Positions 22,170-28,268 of a stretch of DNA of 41,374 bases are shown in pieces. This DNA comes from CAYHBS01 sp964360995. Its GTDB lineage: Bacteria > Patescibacteriota > Minisyncoccia > Ryanbacterales > HO2-45-13. A program made the position numbers and the translations under genes. Under the pieces are notes generated by a model. It had not been told where the DNA came from, made no database searches, and saw only the letters and a list, made by a program, of their open reading frames with translations. Where the stretch lies: positions 1 to 41,374 of the forward strand of contig CAYHYZ010000005.1 of NCBI GenBank assembly GCA_964360995.1, in the 5' to 3' direction. Each line of letters begins with the position of its first letter. Positions within the stretch are counted from its first letter, which is position 1.

Positions 22170-22226
22170 CTACTTCCTGATGAAAATCAGGAAAATTGTC
22201 GTTATCAAAGTCCAACCCCATCCCAT
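22170..22226 (-). CDS. 18-residue hydrophobic leader peptide
   Basis: ATG 22226 follows a strong GAGGAGG site by about seven bases and encodes MGWGWTLITTIFLIFIRK, a Trp-containing hydrophobic peptide. Its TAG stop is part of the next gene's ribosome-binding site (TAGGAG), ten bases before ATG 22159, so translation is probably coupled. A hairpin (CCTGAT/ATCAGG) overlaps its 3' end. It could be a small membrane peptide or a regulatory leader. Confidence 0.55.
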   Translation of the reverse strand: MGWGWTLITTIFLIFIRK

Positions 22227-22283
22227 TTATTTTCCTCCTCACGCGCCCCCTGAATTGAAGGCGGACTTTTTTAATCTAAAACA

Positions 22284-22312
22284 ATTATACCTTGAAATAT
22301 TCATATTGTCAA
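22284..22312 (-). promoter_or_regulatory. Perfect consensus promoter of the Cys-rich gene
   Basis: Minus strand TTGACA (22307-22312), 17-base spacer, TATAAT (22284-22289): a full match to the sigma-70 consensus. Start predicted near 22277, leader about 50 nt before the leader-peptide ATG. Confidence 0.9.
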
Positions 22313-22366
22313 CAGGTGCACAGCTCCGCTGTCAAGTGCTATGTGCGCCAAAAGACCTTACTCCGC

Positions 22367-22395
22367 TTGCGTTTTTTTGGCATTCATGGTATAAG
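22367..22395 (+). promoter_or_regulatory. Promoter of the DHH-like/pilB unit
   Basis: TTGCGT (22367-22372), 17-base spacer, TATAAG (22390-22395), then exactly six bases to ATG 22402: a leaderless start. Confidence 0.7.
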
Positions 22396-22401
22396 CAGTC
22401 C

Positions 22402-23250
22402 ATGCATGATCTGAAATCAGACATCGAGCAAGCACGTCTGGTGGGTATTATTGTCCCCCCCTCACCAACTCATGAGGCGCTTCTTGCCGCATTTGCGGTC
22501 AAAAAAGCTGCCGGAGAAAAAGGATTTCTGCTTGGCAATCCCGGTGTCACCAATGATCACTGGAATATGCTATTTAACGAGAAACTCCCTCCTCGCGATT
22601 TTGCGCTTACCGTCAACACTGCAGACATTCCGATTGAAGAACTCCGATATGAGCGCAAGGGCGATGCACTCACGGTATATTTTACAAGCTACCGTGAACT
22701 CGACACGCAACATTTTACATTTGAAGAAGCGCTCCCCGAATGCGATCTCCTTATTACCGTTGGATTTCCAAACACCGAAACCGAGCAGGAAACACTGCAA
22801 CGCATGTATCAAAATAAAACATACAAACACATTTCGATCGCACGATCGGGAGCGGCAACTGCAAAAGCGGGGAATCTGAAACTACTGTCTCGTATGTTGT
22901 TCCGCTCACGAGAGGAATTGGAACTAAACACACTCTGGTCATTTATCTCGCCAGACGACTTTTTAAAGACAGAAGCGACCCCAACCGACGCGCTTGCACT
23001 CGTGCCGTCAATGGAATCACTTTCCGGTGGCCCTGAGTTTATTGTGGTGTTATGGCAGGAACTCGGGCGTGATGTCACTGGGCTTGTACATAGTAGAAAC
23101 GAGCACGCATTACAGCAAATTGCCGCAAACTTGGGCGTTGCGCGCAGTAGCACACATGTGATGCTCCCCTACATGGGATCGTTTACCGAGGCCGAGCGCA
23201 ACGTACGAAAATTGCTGCTCTCCATGGGACTCGGTACAATGAAGTCGTGA
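22402..23250 (+). CDS. Unidentified protein, possibly a degenerate DHH-type phosphoesterase
   Basis: The 282-residue protein is not confidently assigned. An N-terminal segment PTHEALLAAFAVKKAAGEKG recalls the nucleotide-binding start of DHH phosphoesterases, and a C-terminal SRNEHALQQIAANLGV... region recalls DHHA1, but the Asp-His-His and other metal ligands are not visible, so it may be inactive. The open frame extends upstream to 22180, but ATG 22402 matches a leaderless promoter. It overlaps the next gene by four bases (GTGA), so it is co-translated with pilB and may take part in pilus assembly or its control. Confidence 0.6.
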   Translation: MHDLKSDIEQARLVGIIVPPSPTHEALLAAFAVKKAAGEKGFLLGNPGVTNDHWNMLFNEKLPPRDFALTVNTADIPIEELRYERKGDALTVYFTSYRELDTQHFTFEEALPECDLLITVGFPNTETEQETLQRMYQNKTYKHISIARSGAATAKAGNLKLLSRMLFRSREELELNTLWSFISPDDFLKTEATPTDALALVPSMESLSGGPEFIVVLWQELGRDVTGLVHSRNEHALQQIAANLGVARSSTHVMLPYMGSFTEAERNVRKLLLSMGLGTMKS

Positions 23251-24923
23251 CGAACTTTTCGAAGTCCGACGATACCGACGCAAGACTAAAACGTGCACAT
23301 CTCGAGGAAGCGGAGAAGCTTGCCTCTGTTATGGCGGAGCGCTTCGGACTTCCGTATATCAATTTTCGCGTACTTCCTATTGATCTTGATGCGCTCAAAC
23401 TTGTTTCTGAGTCTGAAGCACGTCGTACCGGTATTGCAATATTCGAACGCGTGTCGAGAAAATTGCGCATTGCCGTAAAAAATCCAGAACTCCCCGCAAC
23501 GCAAGAAATGATTCAATCGCTCACAAAACAGCGCTTTCTCTTTGATTTATATTTAGTGTCACTCCCGTCGCTTGAACATGCGTGGAATAGATACGCCGAA
23601 ATTGTTACGGGGAATGATGCGCCCCCCGGAATCGTTGATATTGCGGTAGATCGTCTAAAAACATTTCAAGAGAATGTAGGATCAATTACAGACCTTGGGG
23701 CACTCATCACCACGGCCGCAGAAAACAGTGAAAAGTTTCGCGCAACAGATTTACTGGAACTTATTCTCGCAGGATCTCTTGCACTTGATGCCTCCGACGT
23801 ACATTTGGAGCAAGAGGAAAAACATACAGTGCTTCGGTATCGTCTCGATGGCGTACTCCACCAAGCAACCACCATTTCGAACGAAATATATAAACTATTA
23901 CTTTCTCGTATTAAGCTTGTATCGGAATTAAAACTCAATATTCACGACCGCGCACAAGATGGGAGATTTACGATTCGCCAATCAACTGGCGACATTGAGG
24001 TGCGCGTCTCTTCACTCCCCGGCCCAAACGGAGAATCGCTCGTGATGCGCGTACTCAATCCAAAAACGATTGCGCTTTCTCTTGAGGATCTGGGAATGCA
24101 ACGCCCGGTATACGAGCTCATCATCAAGGAGCTCGAGCGCCCAAATGGCATGATTGTTACCACGGGTCCCACGGGTTCTGGAAAAACAACAACGCTCTAT
24201 GCGTTTATTAAAAAAGTGCAATCCCCCGATATTAAGATTATCACCATTGAAAACCCTATCGAGTATCATCTCTCTGGTATTACACAAACACAAATTGACG
24301 CCGCGGGACATTATACATTTGAGACTGGTCTTGCGGCCATTCTCCGACAAGATCCCGATGTTATTCTGATTGGAGAAATCCGAAGCTTAGAAACTGCACA
24401 AACCGCGCTACACGCCGCACTTACCGGGCACCTCGTATTTTCAACACTCCACACAAACAATGCTGCGGGCACCATCCCTCGTCTTATCGATATTGGAGTG
24501 AAGCCAAATATTATTGCGCCGGCAGTGAATCTCGCAATTGCGCAACGTTTAGTGCGTAAACTTTGCAGTCACTGTAAACAATCATTCGCCCCGAACGCAG
24601 AGGAGCGCGCACGCATTGAGACAGCGCTACAAAGTATTCCAAAGGTACACGCGAGCATTATCCCAAAAGAGATCCTGATATGGCGCGCGCCGGGATGTAA
24701 AGAATGTACAACTATTGGATATAAAGGACGAATCGGTGTCTACGAAGCACTTCGCATTGATGATACGGTCGAGCGACTCATGCTTGGCACCCCATCTGAA
24801 GCGGATTTTTTTGAAGCAGGGCGCGCGCAAGGGATGCTCACAATGTATCAAGACGCAATGTTAAAGGTGATTGCCGGTGCAACAAGCTTGGAAGAAGTGG
24901 TGCGCGTCGTGGGGAGTGAATAA
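23247..24923 (+). CDS. pilB: Type IV pilus assembly ATPase PilB/GspE
   Basis: This 558-residue secretion ATPase powers pilin polymerisation at the inner face of the membrane. It has an N-terminal N1E-like domain (about residues 1-120), Walker A GPTGSGKTTTL (about 307-317), the Asp box region, Walker B DPDVILIGEIRS, the His box HLVFSTLHTNN and a C-terminal zinc tetracysteine (CSHC with CKEC). It starts at GTG 23247, inside the stop of the preceding gene. The likely substrate is the pilin at 6015-6713. PilC and PilT are not in the window. A strong terminator follows. Confidence 0.93.
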   Translation: MTNFSKSDDTDARLKRAHLEEAEKLASVMAERFGLPYINFRVLPIDLDALKLVSESEARRTGIAIFERVSRKLRIAVKNPELPATQEMIQSLTKQRFLFDLYLVSLPSLEHAWNRYAEIVTGNDAPPGIVDIAVDRLKTFQENVGSITDLGALITTAAENSEKFRATDLLELILAGSLALDASDVHLEQEEKHTVLRYRLDGVLHQATTISNEIYKLLLSRIKLVSELKLNIHDRAQDGRFTIRQSTGDIEVRVSSLPGPNGESLVMRVLNPKTIALSLEDLGMQRPVYELIIKELERPNGMIVTTGPTGSGKTTTLYAFIKKVQSPDIKIITIENPIEYHLSGITQTQIDAAGHYTFETGLAAILRQDPDVILIGEIRSLETAQTALHAALTGHLVFSTLHTNNAAGTIPRLIDIGVKPNIIAPAVNLAIAQRLVRKLCSHCKQSFAPNAEERARIETALQSIPKVHASIIPKEILIWRAPGCKECTTIGYKGRIGVYEALRIDDTVERLMLGTPSEADFFEAGRAQGMLTMYQDAMLKVIAGATSLEEVVRVVGSE

Positions 24924-24950
24924 TATATTTCTAAACAATAATATTTATAG

Positions 24951-24986
24951 AAAAAAATATTCCAGGCATCCCTGGAATATTTTTTT
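24951..24986. terminator. Terminator after pilB
   Basis: A perfect 16-bp stem (24951-24966 with 24971-24986), 4-base loop, with A- and T-runs on the two flanks: efficient on the plus strand and possibly on the minus strand for the RNA at 25011-25205. Confidence 0.9.
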
Positions 24987-25010
24987 GTTGCGCGCACAGT
25001 ATCGCTGGTG

Positions 25011-25205
25011 ATATAAAAATAAAAAATTCCCTCCAGAAGTCCCTAGGTAATTTGTCCCACCGAAGCAGGACGGAGCGCCTCTTCGAGGAATGGCCCAGCA
25101 CTTCCCGACAAGTCGGGACGCCAGATCACCCATGTACTAAAAGCGGCGCAGATAAGGATAACCTTAATTACCTAGAGGCTCCCACAGGGAATCAGTAAAT
25201 ATGCT
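25011..25205 (-). ncRNA. Candidate structured non-coding RNA, family unknown
   Basis: No gene fits 24987-25227 on the plus strand, yet the segment folds extensively. A closing stem (25026-25032 with 25186-25192) and a 10-bp stem (25043-25052 with 25166-25175) enclose hairpins at 25054-25071, 25078-25088, 25104-25117 (inside a stem 25091-25094/25120-25123) and 25154-25165. On the minus strand two loops become UUCG and CUUG, stable tetraloops. The minus strand also has a TTGACA-N17-TAACAT promoter and ends in a T-rich run (about 25026-25011). It matches no family I recall (not 6S, SRP, RNase P or tmRNA). Strand is inferred. Confidence 0.55.
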
Positions 25206-25211
25206 AGGCTA

Positions 25212-25240
25212 ATGTTAGCAGAATTTGATGCGTATGTCAA
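25212..25240 (-). promoter_or_regulatory. Minus-strand promoter for the candidate ncRNA
   Basis: TTGACA at 25235-25240 lies inside the first codons of ruvB; after 17 bases TAACAT (25212-25217) follows. Start predicted near 25205. Confidence 0.55.
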
Positions 25241-26259
25241 GCTCCGAAAACGACATTTCGACCCCAGGATCTCACTCTACGCTCGACGTGACGCTCCGTC
25301 CGCAGACGTGGGATGAGTACATTGGGCAGGAACAGATTAAGAATACGCTCCGTATTCTCATTGAAGCTGCCACAAAGCGTAGCGAGCCGATCGAGCACGT
25401 ATTGTTCTACGGCCCCCCAGGGCTTGGCAAAACAACGCTCGCGCATTTAATCGCGCGCGAGATGCATGCGCAGATGAAAATTACATCTGGTCCCGCTATT
25501 GAGCGCGTGGGGGATCTTGCGTCGCTACTGACCAATCTCTCTCCGGGAGACGTGCTCTTTATCGATGAAATCCACCGTATGAATAAGCTCGTCGAAGAAG
25601 TTCTCTACCCTGCGATGGAGTCGCGCACGATTGATATTATTATTGGGAAGGGGCCGTCAGCGCGCACCATTCAATTAGATCTCCCTCCATTCACATTACT
25701 TGCCGCAACGACGCGTGCAGGGCTTCTTTCAAGCCCATTGCGCTCACGATTCTCTGGCGGCGCATATCGGCTTACATTCTACGACCCGAGTGAGATTGAG
25801 CGTATCGTGCGCAGATCCGCTCGTGTGCTCGGCATTCCAACCGATGATGATGCCATTCTTCTTATTGCCGAGCGCAGCAGGAGAACGCCACGTATTGCAA
25901 ACCAACTTTTAAAACGCTGCCGTGATGTCGCAACCGTATCGGGGAGTGATCATATTACCAAAGATGCGGCGGTGAAAGCATTAAAACTCCTTGAGATTGA
26001 CGAACAAGGATTGAATGCGGAGGATCGTAGACTCCTCGAGGCGCTGATCGTAAAGTTTCGTGGAGGCCCGGTCGGAGTGAGCACTCTTGCTGCAGCAATT
26101 TCCGAAGACACCAGCACCATTGAAGAGCTATATGAACCATACCTCTTGCAACTTGGCTTTATTGAGCGCACACCGCGCGGTCGCCTTGCGACATCTCACG
26201 CATATGCGCACATGGGGATCTCTCTTCCGGAAGGACAGCCGCCCCTCATCGCCTCGTAA
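25228..26259 (+). CDS. ruvB: Holliday junction branch migration ATPase RuvB
   Basis: RuvB is the hexameric AAA+ motor that drives branch migration with RuvA. Domains are intact: RPQTWDEYIGQEQIKNTL, Walker A FYGPPGLGKTTLAH, Walker B VLFIDEIHRMN, sensor I LLAATTRAGLLSSPLRSRF with the Arg finger, and a C-terminal winged helix (RTPRGRLATSHAYAHMG). At about 343 residues it is of normal length. ATG 25228 or 25234 could be the start; a TTG at 25225 is less likely. It heads an operon with two membrane-protein genes, yebC and ruvC. Its start overlaps the promoter of the opposing RNA. Confidence 0.97.
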   Translation: MRMSSSENDISTPGSHSTLDVTLRPQTWDEYIGQEQIKNTLRILIEAATKRSEPIEHVLFYGPPGLGKTTLAHLIAREMHAQMKITSGPAIERVGDLASLLTNLSPGDVLFIDEIHRMNKLVEEVLYPAMESRTIDIIIGKGPSARTIQLDLPPFTLLAATTRAGLLSSPLRSRFSGGAYRLTFYDPSEIERIVRRSARVLGIPTDDDAILLIAERSRRTPRIANQLLKRCRDVATVSGSDHITKDAAVKALKLLEIDEQGLNAEDRRLLEALIVKFRGGPVGVSTLAAAISEDTSTIEELYEPYLLQLGFIERTPRGRLATSHAYAHMGISLPEGQPPLIAS

Positions 26260-26261
26260 CT

Positions 26262-26477
26262 ATGCCGGTACTTCCTCTCATTGGATTTGGTGGATTTCTT
26301 CTCCTCTACTCCCTCTTTATTGCAATAAATTTGTGGCATCTCCACACGTATCGGGTACCCGGAGAGCCTCCTCATCGACTACTCTACGTGCTTATCCCAC
26401 TGATGATAGTCCTTCTCTTAATGTCTCTCGTTGCATTTACACAAGTGCCATGGAATTCATTTATGCTATTCAAATGA
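26262..26477 (+). CDS. Small two-helix membrane protein
   Basis: The 71-residue product has two hydrophobic helices (about residues 3-23 and 41-60) and a short loop with HLHTYRVPGEPPHR. It is unrecognised. It starts two bases after the ruvB stop and overlaps the next gene by four bases (ATGA), so it is a genuine operon member. Its position before a membrane PH-domain protein suggests the two act together. Confidence 0.65.
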   Translation: MPVLPLIGFGGFLLLYSLFIAINLWHLHTYRVPGEPPHRLLYVLIPLMIVLLLMSLVAFTQVPWNSFMLFK

Positions 26478-27028
26478 TTCACCTTCGAGACACTGAGCAT
26501 ATTGTAGTGATAATGCATCGTCACTGGGCGGTGCTACTGCTTCCTATTATTTCAACTATATTCATTGCAATTATCCCCCCTGCAATACTCCTACTTGTGT
26601 CTCGCGTGGCGCCCATACCAACCATTGCCCTCTCCAGCACGCTTGGGCTTTTTGTGCTCGTGATTTTTTGGCTGATACTCACCGCAACGCTACTGATAGA
26701 GCTAGTATATTATTGGCTTGACGTGTGGGTACTTACCAATGAGCGTGTGATTGACATTGAGCAACGGGGACTCTTTCATCGAGAAATTTCGGAATTTGGT
26801 GTAGAAAATGTCCAGGACGTCACGGTAGAAACTTTCACCTTTCTTGCAACTCTTCTCCATTTTGGTACTATCACCATTCATACGGCGGGAGATAAGAGCT
26901 TTGTCATTAAAGACATCCCAAACGCAAATAGTGTGCGGGAAATTATTATCAACACACAACGACAAGTGAATCGATATGTCGGGACACTCAAAGTGGGCGC
27001 AAATCAAACACAAGAAAGCCACGACTGA
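26474..27028 (+). CDS. Membrane protein with bacterial PH domain (YdbS-like)
   Basis: The 184-residue protein has two transmembrane helices (about residues 18-42 and 53-76) followed by a bPH2 domain: WVLTNERVIDIEQRGLFHREISEFGV, then a strand-rich tail ending NSVREIIINTQ. This is the YdbS/DUF304 organisation, of unknown molecular role. Start ATG 26474 overlaps the previous stop by four bases; the larger frame upstream is ruvB shadow. Its last 53 nt overlap yebC in another frame. Confidence 0.85.
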   Translation: MIHLRDTEHIVVIMHRHWAVLLLPIISTIFIAIIPPAILLLVSRVAPIPTIALSSTLGLFVLVIFWLILTATLLIELVYYWLDVWVLTNERVIDIEQRGLFHREISEFGVENVQDVTVETFTFLATLLHFGTITIHTAGDKSFVIKDIPNANSVREIIINTQRQVNRYVGTLKVGANQTQESHD

Positions 27029-27521
27029 TGCGAAGCGTGGTAATTTATTTTCGAAACTTGCACGCGCAATCACGATAGCCGCGAGAGACAAGGGGTCTGA
27101 TCCTAGCGCCAACGCAACGCTCGCGTCCGCCATAGAGAAAGCGCGTTCGTTTAATATGCCGAGCGATAATATTGAGCGCGCAATTACCAAGGCAACGGGT
27201 GTGGGAGAAGATGTACTCGCCACCGTGATGTATGAGGCGTATGGGCCTGGTGGAGTCGCAATGCTGCTGCTGGGTATTTCGGACAATAATAACCGCACCT
27301 CAAATGAAATAAAACATCTCCTGAAAGAGCACCGCGGGAAATGGGCGGAGGCTGGGAGCGTGCTCTGGGCATTTGATAAAACAAGCGAGGGGTGGGTGCC
27401 AAAAACCTATTCCATGGTGGCGCTTTCGACAGAAGATCGATCCGCACTCGAGGCACTGGTAGAGGTCTTAGATGATCATGAGGATGTCCAGGATATTTAT
27501 ACGAATGAATCGGGTGAATGA
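26976..27521 (+). CDS. yebC: YebC/PmpR-family protein, shortened
   Basis: YebC-family proteins act as transcription regulators or, as shown for some members, help ribosomes at proline stretches. The start MSGHSKWAQIKHKKATTDAK is canonical, as are NLFSKLARAITIAA, MPSDNIERAI and YEAYGPGGVAMLL. At 181 residues it is about 60 shorter than usual: the central-to-C-terminal domain is reduced, though the final DHEDVQDIYTNE is kept. It overlaps the upstream gene by 53 nt and ruvC by four (ATGA), and yebC-ruvC adjacency is widely conserved. Confidence 0.93.
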   Translation: MSGHSKWAQIKHKKATTDAKRGNLFSKLARAITIAARDKGSDPSANATLASAIEKARSFNMPSDNIERAITKATGVGEDVLATVMYEAYGPGGVAMLLLGISDNNNRTSNEIKHLLKEHRGKWAEAGSVLWAFDKTSEGWVPKTYSMVALSTEDRSALEALVEVLDDHEDVQDIYTNESGE

Positions 27522-27994
27522 ACATCATTGGGATCGACCCGGGGTATGGAAGATTAGGGGTTGCGGTGGTCTCTCCGCATACGTCAGGGCGCATAGAACT
27601 CATACATGCGTCCCTCATTGAAACCCCTACAAACTTCTCACTTGCTGAGCGACTGTTCGAGGTACAGGCCGCACTCGCGCGCATTATTGCACTCTATACG
27701 CCGAGTGCCGCTGGGGTTGAAACACTCTACATGTCTAAAAACACCAAAACTGCTATTGGAGTTGCTGGGGCTCGTGGAGTCGTGCTCGCCTTACTTGCGG
27801 GAAATCACATCCCTGTACTCGACATTACCCCAAATCAAGTAAAACTTGCGCTCACAGGCCATGGGAGAGCAGAAAAAGAGCAAGTGGGACATATGGTAGA
27901 GCGAATTCTCACTGCCCCTTCAGGAGTTTTACAGGATGACGTGATGGACGCGATCGCCATTGCCATCACGGCTGAACGCTTGTATCGTCCATAG
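27518..27994 (+). CDS. ruvC: Holliday junction resolvase RuvC
   Basis: RuvC cuts Holliday junctions after RuvAB migration. The 158-residue protein shows the RNase H-fold catalytic acids: IGIDPGYGRLG (first Asp), the Glu in GVETLYMSKN, and DDVMDAIAIAI near the C-terminus, plus the conserved VKLALTGHGRAEKEQV segment. Length is normal. Translation is coupled to yebC by the ATGA overlap. Two bases after its stop lies a perfect DnaA box. Confidence 0.96.
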   Translation: MNIIGIDPGYGRLGVAVVSPHTSGRIELIHASLIETPTNFSLAERLFEVQAALARIIALYTPSAAGVETLYMSKNTKTAIGVAGARGVVLALLAGNHIPVLDITPNQVKLALTGHGRAEKEQVGHMVERILTAPSGVLQDDVMDAIAIAITAERLYRP

Positions 27995-27995
27995 G

Positions 27996-28004
27996 TTATC
28001 CACA
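27996..28004 (+). promoter_or_regulatory. Perfect DnaA box after ruvC
   Basis: TTATCCACA matches the consensus exactly, and TTTACACA follows at about 28020. It lies 4 kb from dnaN in a 96-nt gap without a gene (27995-28090). It may be a DnaA-titrating or regulatory site, or part of the origin. Confidence 0.6.
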
Positions 28005-28090
28005 TTCACTGCACACTCTTTACACATGAGCTGGTTCTTGATAAGAATAGAGCACTGATTACTAGGGGTCTCATTTGACACTAATGCATT

Positions 28091-28219
28091 ATGGATCAGT
28101 TTGAAGAATTCATGCCAGATGAAGTCGAGGAAGTAGAAACTGCAAAATTAGAGGAGGCACTCCTCGATGGGAAAAGTGAAGAGGCTGCGGACGCAATTGA
28201 AGAAGATGAATTGATATAG
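28091..28219 (+). CDS. Small acidic protein, unknown function
   Basis: A 42-residue ORF, very acidic (about 16 Glu/Asp), starts MDQFEEFMPDEVEEVETAKL and ends EEDELI. It is unrecognised. Support: it occupies the gap between the ruvC unit and the penicillin-binding protein gene, has a natural ATG and stop, uses codons like its neighbours, and is followed at once by a terminator. There is no clear Shine-Dalgarno site. Confidence 0.5.
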   Translation: MDQFEEFMPDEVEEVETAKLEEALLDGKSEEAADAIEEDELI

Positions 28220-28231
28220 CGCACAAAGAAT

Positions 28232-28260
28232 ATACCCTCCTGATCGGCAGGGTATTTTCT
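28232..28260 (+). terminator. Terminator after the acidic ORF
   Basis: ATACCCT (28232-28238) pairs with AGGGTAT (28249-28255), followed by TTTTCT. It precedes the penicillin-binding protein gene. Confidence 0.65.
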
Positions 28261-28268
28261 CATCACAC

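Noticed and set aside
22180..22401. N-terminal extension of the DHH-like protein
   Set aside because: It overlaps the consensus promoter and leader region of the opposite gene, is not conserved-looking, and a leaderless promoter fits ATG 22402.
25011..25205. Possible 6S, SRP, RNase P RNA or tmRNA identity
   Set aside because: No tag-peptide frame, no SRP-loop sequence, no conserved RNase P segments, and a branched rather than a long single-hairpin 6S-like fold.
26087..26473. N-terminal extension of the PH-domain protein
   Set aside because: It is an out-of-frame reading of the ruvB 3' end and the small membrane gene.
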